A stretch of DNA of 64,000 bases from Usnea hakonensis. Lineage: Eukaryota; Ascomycota; Lecanoromycetes; Lecanorales; Parmeliaceae. Position 1 is the first letter of the stretch, and every line of letters begins with the position of its first letter. The stretch lies in the NCBI GenBank assembly GCA_013423325.1, contig BLJB01000016.1:1-64000 (forward strand), given 5' to 3'. A model generated the notes under the pieces. That model saw only the letters and a program-made list of their open reading frames with translations, made no database searches and was not told the origin of the DNA. The position numbers and the translations under genes are program-made. Below, in pieces: positions 1-11,266 of the stretch.

Positions 1-414
1 TATGTGGCTGCGCACGTTTCGGTATTATACACTAGCGTTGGCTGAGGTTTAAAAGCAACCCATTCGGCGCTAAATTCCCGCCCTGCCACAGCATTTTGAC
101 GACACTCCATTCTCGACATGATTACTTACAGTACTTGATTACACCCGACTTTCGATCCTTCCACCTCAACTTCTATAGCATAATGCTTTCGCATCCCATT
201 ATTTGCTGTTGCATTGAATAACTATTTCCACTAAATCACATACTCCGACAACGTCACTTCGCCCAATGATCGACGATTGTTCCAGCATCCGAACCCTTTG
301 AGTAGCTAGATCCACTTACTGCCGCCGTACGCTGTGAAGTTGATCAAAAGCTAAGCGATAAGCATAAATAAGTGACTCTGTTGAGTGCGTCGGTTTTACG
401 TTGGATACCGCAGT
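1..414. other. Upstream intergenic stretch
   Basis: No gene is seen here. The stretch is AT-leaning and has stops in all frames. It should hold the promoter and 5' leader of the CDK-inhibitor gene that starts at 415. I saw no recognisable promoter box. Confidence 0.5.
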
Positions 415-1857
415 ATGGCAACGACGCCTCCGCCAACATTAGCAGTAAATACACCACCTACGCCGCTTCATGGTGCAAGATACAACAGCCATCGCACAAA
501 ACCCACTCGCACGCGCAAATCTTCGTCGCGCACCCAACGCGCTATTGAAATCCCATCGTTGAAGTCAATTGACCTTAAACACCTTTCAGAGACCCTAGAC
601 CCAAAAGAGCCAAATACGCTACGTCCCGCCCCTCACACTTGTTCTCCTCCGTCCTCGACACACACCTCTCCTCGCAAGAGATCCTCAAGAGACCCATTCT
701 TGAACCACAGCAAGGGCCTCGGCGCTATGAATGGCGATGATCCATCCCTAGGAGCTCCATCGCTCGAGCGGTTGAACAACCCTGACAAGAATTCCACTGT
801 TCAAGAACCACCATTAAGTCTCACTGCAAACATGCTTCCAACACCAGTGAAAACACCTCGCAAGAAGCCTGTGCAGCCAGCAGTCGTCCATGCTGCAGCT
901 AGAGTACTTTTCCCTTCTCGACCAGATACTGTAGAAGAAGCAATGCCGAATCCACGCAAGAGGAGGAACAGGAGGCATGTCGGGTTTTCTCTTTATAGCT
1001 CAATGGAAAATGATGGTGATGCGGGCTCGGAAAACCACATCGAAATTTATACGGACTCCAAAGACAAAGTTCCAGAGGTGGATCTGAGTGAGGACAATCC
1101 TTTCTACGAACAACAAGCCCACACCGCGGCCGTCGTGGAGCCCCACAGATTGAAGGGTAGCAAGAAGCGGAAAGTGGAGCACATTATAGATGCTAGTGCG
1201 GAGATCGAGGATGCCTTTAACCGCGAAGAAGGCATGGTCTACGTCTTGTGAGCACTCCCATCCCCAGATCCCACCCAAATGGCTCTAATTCTTGTGTTCA
1301 GTCGCGGCAAGAAGATCTATCGAAGATTTCCCAACGACGGCTCAGAGCACAATAAGACCAACAGTCTTGGAGATGCCGAGCGCGATCCCTCTGCGACACG
1401 TCCATTGACTCGTTCCTCAATCAAACCGCGCCTCCTTTTCCCACCCAAACAGCAGCTTCACGAAAGTACAGATCCTAGTATCGATGATGAAGAAGCTCCC
1501 ACCGATATCGAGGACTCTCAAGATCATGAAATGAGCGACCTGGAGCACGGGAGCCAGATTACCACCCCAGTCAAAGCTTCGATTTTCTCTCCTACAACTC
1601 CACCGACGACTGGCCATGCAACCAGAGCAGCCACTAAGAAGGCTGTATTTGAGTCGCCCTCCGATCCTCCCGAGCCGGTCGAAGCTGTTCAGTCCGAGCG
1701 GCCTGGGAAGAAAATCAGTCCGTTTGACGGGTGGGCACGTACAAAGGCCAGTACGAGTAGGGGTGGGAGCAAAGGGAAGAAGAGGGACGGAGAGGCCATG
1801 GAGAAGACCGGGGGATTAGCAAGCTGTAAAAAAGTGAGAGGCAATGGGGTGGTTTGA
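415..1857 (+). CDS. rum1: Rum1/Sic1-family cyclin-dependent kinase inhibitor
   Basis: Two exons, 415..1247 and 1302..1857, joined by a 54-nt GT-AG intron, give 462 aa. The family binds and inhibits CDK-B-type cyclin complexes in G1 in the nucleus. Diagnostic match: the junction codes for GMVYVFRGKKIYRRF (residues 273-287), very like the inhibitory core of fission yeast Rum1 (YYVFRGKRI...F). It is preceded by a CDK-site-rich stretch TPVKTPRKK (143-150) and NPFYE (228-232), and followed by KPRLLF (319-324), in the same order as in Rum1. Many S/T-P sites at the N-terminus (for example residues 13-17) fit CDK-phosphorylation-driven destruction. The rest is low-complexity and basic, as expected for a disordered inhibitor. 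The ATG at 415 is chosen because the open frame upstream of it has only a GTG. The intron cuts the conserved F codon, so neither exon alone shows the motif. The protein is longer than S. pombe Rum1. Confidence 0.85.
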
Positions 1858-2193
1858 ATGTGTGTGGTTGACATGCTTCGTCAGCGTCCGTCCTTTTCAA
1901 ACCCTTGATCTCTCGAGCTCTCCAGTACTGGATTCAATGCCCACCTTTGTTTGCAATCTGGAAGTTTGTTCAGCGGTTGTCAGAGAACTTGTGATATTAC
2001 ACACGATCTGGCGAGTCGTTGGGGACGAGTGACACAGGTGTCTTTAATCAAGGCTACAGACGCTGCGTAAATGCAGACCGGGGACATATACCATGCTCGT
2101 GGCTTAGTCTGGCTAGATTGGCTTCCTTGTTCCTGCCATAACATTGGGTACTCTGATATAGCTCAAAATAGGATGCGACAAGCATCTCAATTC
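1858..2193. other. Convergent 3' spacer
   Basis: About 336 bp between the stops of two convergent genes (CDK inhibitor and TRAPPC12-like). It presumably holds both 3' UTRs. I see no coding signal or repeat. Confidence 0.5.
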
Positions 2194-3624
2194 TTAAAGT
2201 TTGAAGTCCATCACCTCCCGTTCCCCCCCTCCTTTCTCCTCAATACCAGTGAACACCCTTTCCACCATAACTTCTTTCCTTTGATAACTTTTTTCGTGAC
2301 AAAGCTCATACACGGTTGCCAGATTGAATGTCAAAGCGTGGAAGCTCCTCCCATTTTCAATTAACTGATCCAGTAGCTTCAATGTCTCATTAAGCTTGCC
2401 CGTGTACAGCAGACAGACAGCCAGATTATGCACGGCGAGATCGCTGCTTGGCAAAGCCCTCCACTCCTCCGCAGCTTCTTCATAGCGGCCATCCGCCATA
2501 TTGAGCAACGGCCTCAAGCTGGAGGCGCTGTTCCGGAGAAGACACTGCCGTGCTGCATCCACTTTTCCAACATTAATGTAAAGAAGAGCCAGCCGCCCTT
2601 CCAGAACTTGATTGATTGCATTCAGACTTCGTAAGCTCTCTAAATGCCTTATGGCACCTTCAGCATCACCCATCTCAATCAGCGCATTAGCGACACAAAG
2701 CCCAAGTTCCTTCAGTCTCTCCTTCCAGGTCTGCTTTTCCTCCGCATCCGCGGCATTCTTCACCTCCGCCCTCGCCTCCCTTGCCAAGTCGTAATAGCCT
2801 CCAATGGCTTTTCTACCATCTCCATACCCGAATCCTTGCAATCGCAAGACAAGAATCCTCAACTCCCACGGCAATACGTTCTTTCCCGTTTTTTCATCGC
2901 GGTAGAAGGGGCTGTTGACATCTTGTAGCACTTTTGATTCTTCGGCTGCGAATGGCAGGTGGTTTATCAGTGTCAAGCAGGCAAGGCGGGTGTAAAGAAG
3001 CGGGAAGAGCTCCTCGGGAAGGGGCGTTGGTGGAGTACAGAGCCGTAAAGCGGCAGCCGTGGCGGCCGAGCGGAAATTGTAGTTTGCAAGGAGGATCGAG
3101 ATTGGCGTGGAAGTGGGTGGCTGGAACTTGGGAACACGGAATTGAGAGGGCAAGTCCTAGGGATCTTGTGAGCTCTTCAGACTGTACTGCGACTGGGAAG
3201 ATTGCGTACGAGCAGGGATAAAGGGTGGTAGATATCTGGCCGGAGAAGGTAAGTGAAGTCTTTGCTAGGCAAAGTTGGAGCGGTAGAAGCGGCGGTTTGA
3301 GAAAGAGGCCGCTCTGGGCTGAATGATGAAGTAGGTATAGGGATTTTCGAAGCTTCTGTGGTGCTATTGTCGACTACTGAAGGACTGGGATGTCAGTATG
3401 ATCCTTGGAGGATAGTCGGGGCAAGCATACTCGTCAGAATCGAGAGGCCCCCTGGTCATACGTCTGGCAAGGGGAGCTGGATAGGTGTCAATAACATAGA
3501 CTTGTAGACCAACTGGCACAAGTATGGAGGGTCGTTGCCATGTCAATTTACCTCGATTGTAAGAGGCATTTCTTGAATGTCTCTTGGAGCCTGAGCTAAC
3601 TTCTAGACGTGGTGAACTTGCCAT
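2194..3624 (-). CDS. TRAPPC12-like TPR protein of the TRAPP trafficking complex
   Basis: Spliced model on the minus strand: exons 3624..3431, 3363..3210 and 3156..2194, introns of 67 and 53 nt, 436 aa. The family is a TPR-repeat subunit of the TRAPPII/III tethering complexes that act in ER-Golgi and autophagy traffic. The junctions rebuild a conserved fungal stretch: GPLDSDED leading on, then KDFTYLLRPDIYHPLSLL joined to DLPSQFRVPKFQPP, then ISILLANYNFRSAATAAAL. The C-terminal ~300 residues are helical repeats with TPR-like spacing (for example ALLYINVGKVDAARQCLL and NLAVCLLYTGKLNETLKLLD). The exon 2-3 junction is well supported: reading on without splicing meets an in-frame TAG just before DLPSQF. 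Exon 1 is less sure: a GTAAAT site inside it could mark another intron, but I found no frame-preserving partner. It is convergent with the CDK inhibitor and divergent from the hydrolase at 3851. Confidence 0.78.
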
Positions 3625-3850
3625 TGTTATCTCGTTATCGAACGTTGCTAAAGCGGATCGGATTCAGAAATTTACCACTTAGAAACAACAAGAATAATTC
3701 AAGTTAAAGTAACCCCAGTTGAGTGTACACAGTCCGAGTACAGGGTTCTGTTGCTTCTTTTGTGGGGTCTTCTTCGACTGCAAGGATTTTACTGCCTTAC
3801 ACTACTACCGCCCACCACAAATTTTTCCGTTGTTTTCTTCTTCAAACAAC
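3625..3850. promoter_or_regulatory. Divergent promoter region (TRAPPC12-like / DUF1749 hydrolase)
   Basis: 226 bp separate the two outward-facing start codons, so both promoters must lie here or overlap the neighbouring 5' ends. I see no specific box. The open frame running into the hydrolase from 3719 lacks an upstream ATG and reads as leader. Confidence 0.4.
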
Positions 3851-4777
3851 ATGAGCTCTACTCAGGCTTATCCAGGAGTCTTGCACCGTATATCTCCTCC
3901 TCTTGTCGCATTTGAACATCGCCCGAATCCTCAGAAGCAGGCCTCCAACACTCTCGTCTTCTTGGGCGGCCTCGCTGATGGGCTCCTCACTGTTCCCTAC
4001 GTTCCTCATATCGTCTCCGCCCTCCCTCCCTCTTGGGCTCTTGTTGAACCCACTCTTTCGTCTTCTTATAGACAATTTGGAATCGCTTCACTGAGCGAAG
4101 ATCTAATACAAATAGCGCAGCTCGTTGAATACTTACACACCTTACATCCGGACGGAAAAGTTGTTCTGCTTGGTCACTCCACAGGAAGTCAGCAAGTTAT
4201 GCACTACTCCATTCAGCCTGGTTCACGTCCGAAGATACAGGGTGCCATGTTTCAAGCCAGTGTTAGTGACCGCGAGGCATTAGTCAGTTTGCTCTCATCC
4301 ATTGACTATCAATCTACTTGCGCACTCGCCCGATCGTACATTTCAGGGGGCAGAGGAGAGGATATCTTGCCCCTGAAAATGACCAGTGCCTTATTTCAGA
4401 CCACGCCTTTGTCGGCAAAGCGATGGATTAGTCTCGCAAGTCCAGGACCAGACCATCGAGGAGAAGATGACTATTTCAGCAGCGACTTTGACGACCAGAG
4501 ACTAAGCGGAATATTTGGGGAATTAGGAAAAACGGGCAACAGAGTAAGCTTTTTGTACAGTGGAAGCGATGAGTATGTGCCCAGGGCGATCGATAAGTCG
4601 ACCCTCGTTGAGAAATGGCACGAGCACATTAGGCGGAGTGGAGGGTTAATCGACGAGGGGAGTGGAATAGTCCGAGGAGCAAGCCATACGCTTAAGGAAG
4701 GCGGTGAGCCGCTTGACAATTTAGTAGGAAGGATTGTCGGGTTTTTGAAGAGAGTGGGAGAAGAAAACAAGGTTTAA
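3851..4777 (+). CDS. DUF1749 (UPF0613) alpha/beta hydrolase, SidJ-like
   Basis: Single exon, 308 aa. The open frame extends upstream to 3719, but the first ATG in a good context is at 3851 (MSSTQAYPGVLHRISPPL), which fits the family's usual length. The family is alpha/beta-hydrolase fold; characterised members include the fungal siderophore esterase SidJ. Visible features: strand-turn NTLVFLGGLADGLLTVPY, nucleophile elbow GHSTGS with Ser110, candidate acid Asp240 in SGSDEYVP, and catalytic His279 in GASHTLKEGG. No signal peptide is seen, so it is probably cytosolic. The substrate cannot be told from sequence; no siderophore synthetase or transporter lies nearby, so the SidJ role is only a family-level suggestion. 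It is divergent from TRAPPC12-like and convergent with NST1. Confidence 0.82.
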   Translation: MSSTQAYPGVLHRISPPLVAFEHRPNPQKQASNTLVFLGGLADGLLTVPYVPHIVSALPPSWALVEPTLSSSYRQFGIASLSEDLIQIAQLVEYLHTLHPDGKVVLLGHSTGSQQVMHYSIQPGSRPKIQGAMFQASVSDREALVSLLSSIDYQSTCALARSYISGGRGEDILPLKMTSALFQTTPLSAKRWISLASPGPDHRGEDDYFSSDFDDQRLSGIFGELGKTGNRVSFLYSGSDEYVPRAIDKSTLVEKWHEHIRRSGGLIDEGSGIVRGASHTLKEGGEPLDNLVGRIVGFLKRVGEENKV

Positions 4778-5087
4778 AGAAAGATCCGGTCAAAATATTG
4801 TACAAAGCGGTAGGTTCAAGAATTAAGATAATTTCTTCAACTCGATGAACTAGGGGTAAAACCAAGGGGGAGAATATTGCTGACCCAAATTGGTGGCTGG
4901 ACCGCACGCAGCTTCTTAGCAAGTAGAATCCGAATATCTAATGGTAGCAACTCAAAGCTAATCTTACAGCGACCAGCCACTGTGTAATCCCTGGGATGCA
5001 ACATCGATGTTAGACAAGCACGTAAAGCTCGCCAAAATTCTGTGCAAATGATGCATTGCAAATGCATGCACAAAACAGTAAGAAAGC
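4778..5087. other. Convergent 3' spacer
   Basis: About 310 bp between the stops of the DUF1749 hydrolase and NST1. It probably holds both 3' UTRs. I see nothing else in it. Confidence 0.5.
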
Positions 5088-8000
5088 TCAAAAGGCTCCA
5101 GGCTGCTGGAAAAGCCTTTGACCACCAATTGTTGGCATTGCGCCTCCAATTATAGGACTGCCAATATCAGCCGCTCTTCCACTTCCACTTGCCGATGAAG
5201 TTCGGCCGGTCTCATATCTAATGAGCCAACCGGTTGGGCTCTGTACACGAGTAAACGAGCCATCTCCATTTTGTATATTACCAGGCATATCGCAGATCTC
5301 GAGCATCTCCAATGAATTGACTGGCGCTTCATGGGCAGGCTTCATCAGTTGCACTTCATGGAGCAAATCTTCGGCACGGAGCCAGCCAGAAATCTGCCCA
5401 CTCAAAGGCTTGTTGTCCAGCTTCTCGTAGGCTGTACGCACCGCAATTCTGATTGTAGAAGCTCGGGATGGATTTGCGCGACTGGCGCTACCAACAGACC
5501 CAAACGCATTATTGTTGTTCGGTCTACCAAAGCCTGTAAAATTGTAAGCACGTAGTAATCTCGAAAAGTCATTCTCCTCACCAGGCCCGTTTGACCAAAG
5601 CGGCGGACCTGACATTGGCGGACCTCCGAAAGGCGATTGCTGAGCTGGCCAAGTATTCCCATTTCCATTCTGCATCCCACGAGGAGAATTGTCGATGCGT
5701 GTGGCTTTAAACCATATCATCAGCATTGAAATGAGAAATAATGAAACCTGACTTACTGCCAATAGATTCTGAGAATCCTGAGTTGATACCGAAGCCTTGT
5801 CTTACGGAACGGGTTGCTCCAGGCGCCATACTTCCTCGCCGAGAGTCGTTGGAAGTAGACGTCAACGGAACATCCGTCTCTTCAAGCAAAGAAGCGCTCC
5901 CAAAATGTGCATTAAGGTCATCAACATCCGTACTCCCTGGCGTTCCGTTTCCGCCCTGCTGGTGAGGAGCGGCGCTCGAAGGTCGTTTTATGGGAGCCGG
6001 GCGGGCGATTGGTTGCGCTTGCGCAGGTGTAGTTGGAGTGTCAAAAACGGACCTATCGAAGGATGCCGAAGTGTTTCTCGAGTGGGTATGAGATGGTATG
6101 TTCTCTCGAGACAAGCCATAGCGAGAAACATCGCTCAAATTGACGCTCGGCAGGCCAATCGGCGGAAGTTGCGACGGTGGAGGATCCAATATACCTCCTC
6201 GTCCTTGCGGCATTTGCCTCGATCCATTGATCCCAGGGGGGAATGATAGGCCATTTTGCGCCATGAAGTTCCGATATTGGTTGGCCCCAACCGTAGCTTG
6301 GTTTGAGTATATGGCAGGATGGTGTGGCGCTTGTTGAGTAAGTGGAGAAATCGGAGGGCCAAACGTTGACGAGGGAAATGCATTTGCTACCATCGACGGC
6401 ATACTAGAGAGGCCTGGAGGCTGTGAGAGTTGACCCGAGGGTGCACCAATGGAAGTATAGTGAGAGGATGGTTGGGATTGCTGCGTGAGGATGGGTGGAA
6501 GTGCTCCTTTTCCTGGCCCAATGAACGTGCCGTTCGGCCCTGCTAACACACCGGGGAGATTCGTGGAGCTCGACGAAGGGGGTAGCGAGGTTTTAGGAGA
6601 ATTGTTGCGGGAGTCTTTGAACGATGATTGGCGCTGGCGCATCGGCGTAGGAGCTTTAGGGACAACAGGAGTGGCTATCTGAAGATGTGGGGACGCATGA
6701 TTGCTTGTTGTCAGAGGTGGATGAAGACTCGGGGGCATTGAGCTAGCGCTGGAAAGACCACTGGCGGGCGACAGTCTCTTTGGAATACTTTGGGCCGTTG
6801 GTAAAGACTGCTTAGTGGGTTCATCGTCTCTGTTTTGGATTTTCGCCTCCGCTTCGCTCTTCACATGAGCACTACGCTCCTTCTTTTCCCTGACGTCCCT
6901 CTCCTTCCGTTCTCGCTCTTCGCGTTCCTTTCTTTTGATCTCTTCTCGCTTCTTTTTCTCTAGTTCCTTTTGTTCTCGTTGTTTTCGCTCCTGTTCTGCC
7001 TGTTGTTCTTTGAGCTCTTGCATCCGTCTCTGCTTTTCTGCTTCCTTTCGTTGTCTTTCTTCCTCCTGGGCTTTTTTGTCAGCTTCTTTCTTCCTTCGCT
7101 GTTCTTCTTTTTTTTGGCGCAGCTCCAGAGCCTTTGCATCTTCAATTGCTTTTGCAGCAGCTTCTTCAGCGGCCTTTTCCGCGTCACGTTTGGCCTTCTC
7201 CTCGTCCTTGGCTTGCTTTTGCTGGCGCTTTTTGTCTTTTTTCTTCTGGGCTTCCTTGGCCTTCTTTGCTTCGCGTTGAGCATCGATGCGAGACTCATCG
7301 TCCAACTCCTCAAGCAGCTTCTGTTGGCGCTCGAGGGCCACTTTTTCTCGATATGCTGTTAGGACTCGTTGTTCGAACATTCGCGCTGCGAATATTTGAA
7401 ACATTCTGCGACCCTCTTTCATCCGGTCCTTCTCACTCATGGACTCCTATGGAACGTCAGCGCCACAATTTCATTAGGCACACCACTAGCTTTTACCATC
7501 TCATCTTCCTCCTCATCTTCATCGTATTCCTGACTATCATAATCATCATCTTCTTCCTCGTCATCGTAGCCGTCATCATCCAAAGGTGGATTATGACTGT
7601 GACCTTGCATTGAAGGATGACCCATATTAGCAGCAGCAATCTGTGCGTCTTCTTCCCGTTGCATCCGCCGCTCGGCGAGCTGCTCCATCATCTCGATGAA
7701 TTTCTTGCCATCATTCTTGAGTAGGTCATCTGCAACGGTCAGTATTCCATCTAGAATCCATCAGCACATTCGGAGTAATGACTGCATGTACGGGCTCGTG
7801 GCGTACCTTGCACCGTGAGATTACCGCCGAAATTGAAGAAATCCGGAGCCGTTCTAGCTTGCTCCTCTCCGTCATCGTCCTCGCTGATCTCGTCTTCGTC
7901 CTCTTCGTCGCTGTATTCATCTTCTTCAACAGCCTCATCATCTTCTCCTATTTCCTGAATGCGGCCTCGGGAAGACCTCCTGTTGAGCATTTGAGAATGT

Positions 8001-9091
8001 CGATTTGGCGAAGCTCGAGACATTGGATGATGGAATTGGTGTGCCATTAACGTTCCGTCCTCGCCGAGGATCTGCTGAGTATTGGCATATTGCTCCAATT
8101 CTTCGTAATAAGCGTCGTATAATACCTCGAGCTCCTCCTCAATGGCTGTCCTCTTCCGACCGCACACAGTGCAACTACAAGAATGCTTTTGCTGTTCCTT
8201 CATCTTTTTCAAGACTGCTTCTTTTTCAACTTTGACCAATGACCGTCGGTCTTCTTCACCCAAAGATAGCCAGAAGTCTTTAATCCTCTCCCGTTCTTCT
8301 GCTGTTGATGTGTTCCAAATGCGGTCTTTGGATCCATTCTGTGAAGGTTGATGGTTTTCAGAGGGAACGGACTGTCCAAGTGGAGGCGGAGGCGGTGGTG
8401 GTGGCTTGAATGATGTAGGATTAGCGGGTGGAATATAGTTGGACGCGGAGTGATCTGCCATAGCAGCTGAGCTGGACTTTGCTTTCTTCTTCTTCTTGGG
8501 TTGAACACTAGATCGCTCGGTAGGTGCATGGTTTGGTAGAGTATGACCATTAGTCTGGGGTGGAGCGTAGCGGCTTGTGTACTCCCAAGGGACATCCTCC
8601 CCGTCATCAGGTTCATACTGCTCTGGATCCTCATAATCTGAACCTCCATAATCATAGCCATTGGCCTCTCCTCGAGCCTGTGCCGCGGCCATCTCTTTGA
8701 CAATATCTTGATACGCACTGTCTGCTACATTTGCGAATTCGTGTGCAAGTTGGGAACCCGTCATTGCATGTTGCTCTGCGGCCTTTCTCGCAGCTTCCTT
8801 CTGACGCCTTTTTTGTTTCTTTTTGTTGACTCCACCATTACCAGATGCATCATCCAGAGGTTCCTCGATAAATTTGCTGGTGGACTGGGCCGGCGCCGGG
8901 GATGTCATTCGCGGGATCGCCTTGCCCGCCAGCAGGTTAGGCTTCGCAGTCTCCAGAGGCTTCATGATACCCGGCGGAAAGGCACTAATGTTCGTGTCTT
9001 TCGTGCCGGCAGACTTCAACACATTCTTCGTAGCTGACGGCTTGGAATGATCCTTTGTGCCCGATGTCTTATTTTGTGCATTCGAAGGCAT
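5088..9091 (-). CDS. nst1: Stress response protein NST1
   Basis: Four exons on the minus strand: 9091..7807, 7750..7497, 7446..5757 and 5704..5088, with introns of 56, 50 and 52 nt; 1281 aa. NST1 is a fungal protein linked to salt/stress tolerance and mRNA metabolism, named for negative effect on salt tolerance in yeast. Visible features: a KKKQKRRQKEAARKAAEQ basic patch, a proline run, a CSCTVCGRKR cysteine cluster followed by EEELEVLYDAYYEELEQYA, strongly acidic D/E tracts, then a long K/E/R/Q-rich coiled coil at the start of exon 3, and a disordered S/P-rich C-terminal half. The exon 1-2 junction gives NLTVQDGILTVADDLLKNDGKKF, matching the conserved core. The last acceptor (TTTAAAG) is weak but keeps frame. 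Antisense open frames in the coiled-coil part are shadows of the repetitive codons. Confidence 0.92.
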
Positions 9092-9796
9092 TTTACCGCA
9101 CGCTACCAGCTCTGAATGAGTGTGAGCAGCAGATATTGACAGAGCTCGTAAAGAAGACTCCGAAATCCCTGGAGTGTCAGCGAGGGGCTGTCAAAGTAAG
9201 GTAGTGGAGATGAGCATTCGGTGTCGATGGACCGGACCCGATTTCTGAGCAAGATTGGAAGGGTAGGTGGCAGCAGAGAAGGGTGAGATGGGACTGGCGG
9301 CAGGTCTACAGTGTCAACCACCGGTGCTCCAAATTCAATACTAGTTCTCGGTGAGTGAAGATCTGTGGATCAAGCTTGCTTTGTTCAAGGATTTGAGACG
9401 TCCCACCAACCCCCCAAAAATACCGCTAGTGGTTCAGAAACAATCCCGCCTAGATGCAATAGCTACCTAGCAACAACTCCTTTACTTTCCCCATGGATTA
9501 CCTAGACTGGAGTATAGCCCGAAAACCTATTGCCTGCAAATCGGACTAATGACGGTGGGACTGTCATTGAAGTCCACCTGCTCTAAGGATTCCTCCCACC
9601 CAAAGCTATCTTCGGCAAATCTCCCCACCGCAGACACAAAGCCTCTCTCTCCGACTCGCCATAGAATCTGGTGGTATTACGGAGAGTATTACACACAGGA
9701 CTTATCTTCAGAATCAAGAGCTGAACTCCATCTTTCTGTTCTTGTTGGGATCGTGAAACCAAGGCAGAACAATCATTGGACCGAAACCATCCTGCG
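9092..9796. promoter_or_regulatory. Divergent promoter region (nst1 / rho2)
   Basis: About 705 bp between outward-facing starts. It must carry the promoters and leaders of both genes. A 91-codon open frame (9549..9824) runs across the rho2 start in another frame and is judged random. I see no clear known factor site. Confidence 0.45.
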
Positions 9797-10864
9797 ATGG
9801 CTCAGCAACAAGGTCAGAACGTGATGCGAAGGTATGTTGTGTCATATCTGGATATTTGAGCACCTCCGATGGGCTGGCGTGCTCATCATCTAAACTATGA
9901 CAAGAAGCGGAGGCACACTCTCAGTTTCTCCTTTGGAAAATTTAGGGGATACAGTCTACAGGACTATGTTTGTGGAAGCATACATTTCGTGAACGTGAAC
10001 GGGTTGTGGAATTTTTCCATGCTAGATTCGCGTCGTCCTCCCAAAGGCACTCTTGCTATGCCTTTATGTAGAGATGAAGCTCAGTCTCTACTTAGATGCT
10101 GACGATTATGTACACCCAGGAAGCTGGTAATTATTGGCGACGGTGCCTGTGGGAAGACAAGTCTACTAAGTGTCTTCACTTTAGGATATTTCCCTACAGT
10201 AAGTAGGATCATCACATAGACTCGCTCCCAAGCTAATGATTCAAAGCATTATGTGAGTCGAACAAGCTACCGCGCCAAAGATGCTTGCCTAAACCAGGAG
10301 CTAAATCAGTGGTTTCCGTTGCAGGTGCCAACGGTTTTCGAGAATTATGTCACAGACTGCAGAGTAGACGGGAAATCAGTGCAATTAGCCTTGTGGGATA
10401 CAGCAGGTCAGGAAGACTATGAGAGATTACGGCCTCTGGCATATTCGAAAGCACACGTAATTTTGATTGGCTTTTCCATTGATACACCAGACTCATTAGA
10501 TAACGTGAAACACAAGGTATGTTTGCAACTTGATTTGAAACCAGAGAAAGCGACGGCCTGCTAATCCTCGCAGTGGGTTGAGGAGGCCAATGAGCGCTGT
10601 CCTGGAGTTCCTATCATACTTGTTGGCCTGAAAAAGGATCTTCGAGAAGACCCATTGGCTCAAGAAGAAATGCGGAAGAAGTCATTGCATTTTACAAGTG
10701 AGAATGAGGGAACAAATGCGGCTCGGGAAATAGGTGCACGAAAATACCTGGAGTGCTCTTCTCTGACTGGCGAAGGAGTCGATGATGTATTTGAAGCTGC
10801 AACTCGGGCAGCCTTGCTCACGTTTGAGAAGAGCGAGAGAGGAGGATGCTGCGTGATATTATGA
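9797..10864 (+). CDS. rho2: Rho2-type small GTPase
   Basis: Five exons: 9797..9831, 10120..10198, 10247..10252, 10325..10516 and 10574..10864; 200 aa. Rho2 is a prenylated membrane GTPase acting in cell-wall integrity and polarity, upstream of PKC and alpha-glucan synthesis in fission yeast. Visible: P-loop GDGACGKTS (18-26), Switch I HYVPTVFENY (39-48), Switch II WDTAGQEDYERLRP (64 on), LVGLKKDLRED, and C-terminal GGCCVIL with CaaX box CVIL (geranylgeranylation type; the adjacent Cys may be palmitoylated). TLGYFPTHYVPTVF and ERCPGVPIILVGLKKD are Rho2-like rather than Rho1/Cdc42-like. Exon 3 is a 6-nt microexon (CATTAT, His-Tyr) between introns of 48 and 72 nt; without it Switch I would lose two conserved residues. 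The first intron (288 nt) is long for this window. Confidence 0.9.
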
Positions 10865-11266
10865 GGACATGCGCGTATGCGAACTTACTTGAGGCACCTT
10901 GTTATGGGTCTGGACAGAGAATAGATACTGGGTTTTTGCTGAGAATTCGCCACGAACCTGCTCAGCATCGTCGGGCGCAGCTAAGACTTCATCTATGTAT
11001 TCTAGGTTGCTCGCTGTCGAAGGGGGGGCGGCCATTGGTTGTGCAGGTTCGAAAAGCGTTAGATGGAACGTTGCCGAACTACGAAACATAACTCAAAGGC
11101 CGAACGTTAGCATCTAAATCGACTCAATGTTCCTTGGCCCAACTGGATTGAAGTACATTTTCAAGCTTCATCGGCTCTCTCGTACTGATTTCAGATGCCG
11201 ACGCTGATGCATGAGAATGATCGCTTATTTCGCCAGCGGATATCAGGCCTCATCCTCCCAGTCCTT
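10865..11266. other. Convergent 3' spacer
   Basis: About 400 bp between the stops of rho2 and the mL40 gene. Short open frames on both strands lack family features. I see nothing else. Confidence 0.45.

Noticed and set aside
6935..7613. Hydrophobic-looking plus-strand frames rich in Ser, Phe and Leu
   Set aside because: Antisense shadows of the Lys/Glu-rich coiled coil of NST1, not membrane proteins.
9549..9824. 91-codon plus-strand frame over the rho2 start
   Set aside because: Different frame from rho2, no motif; lies mainly in the promoter or leader.
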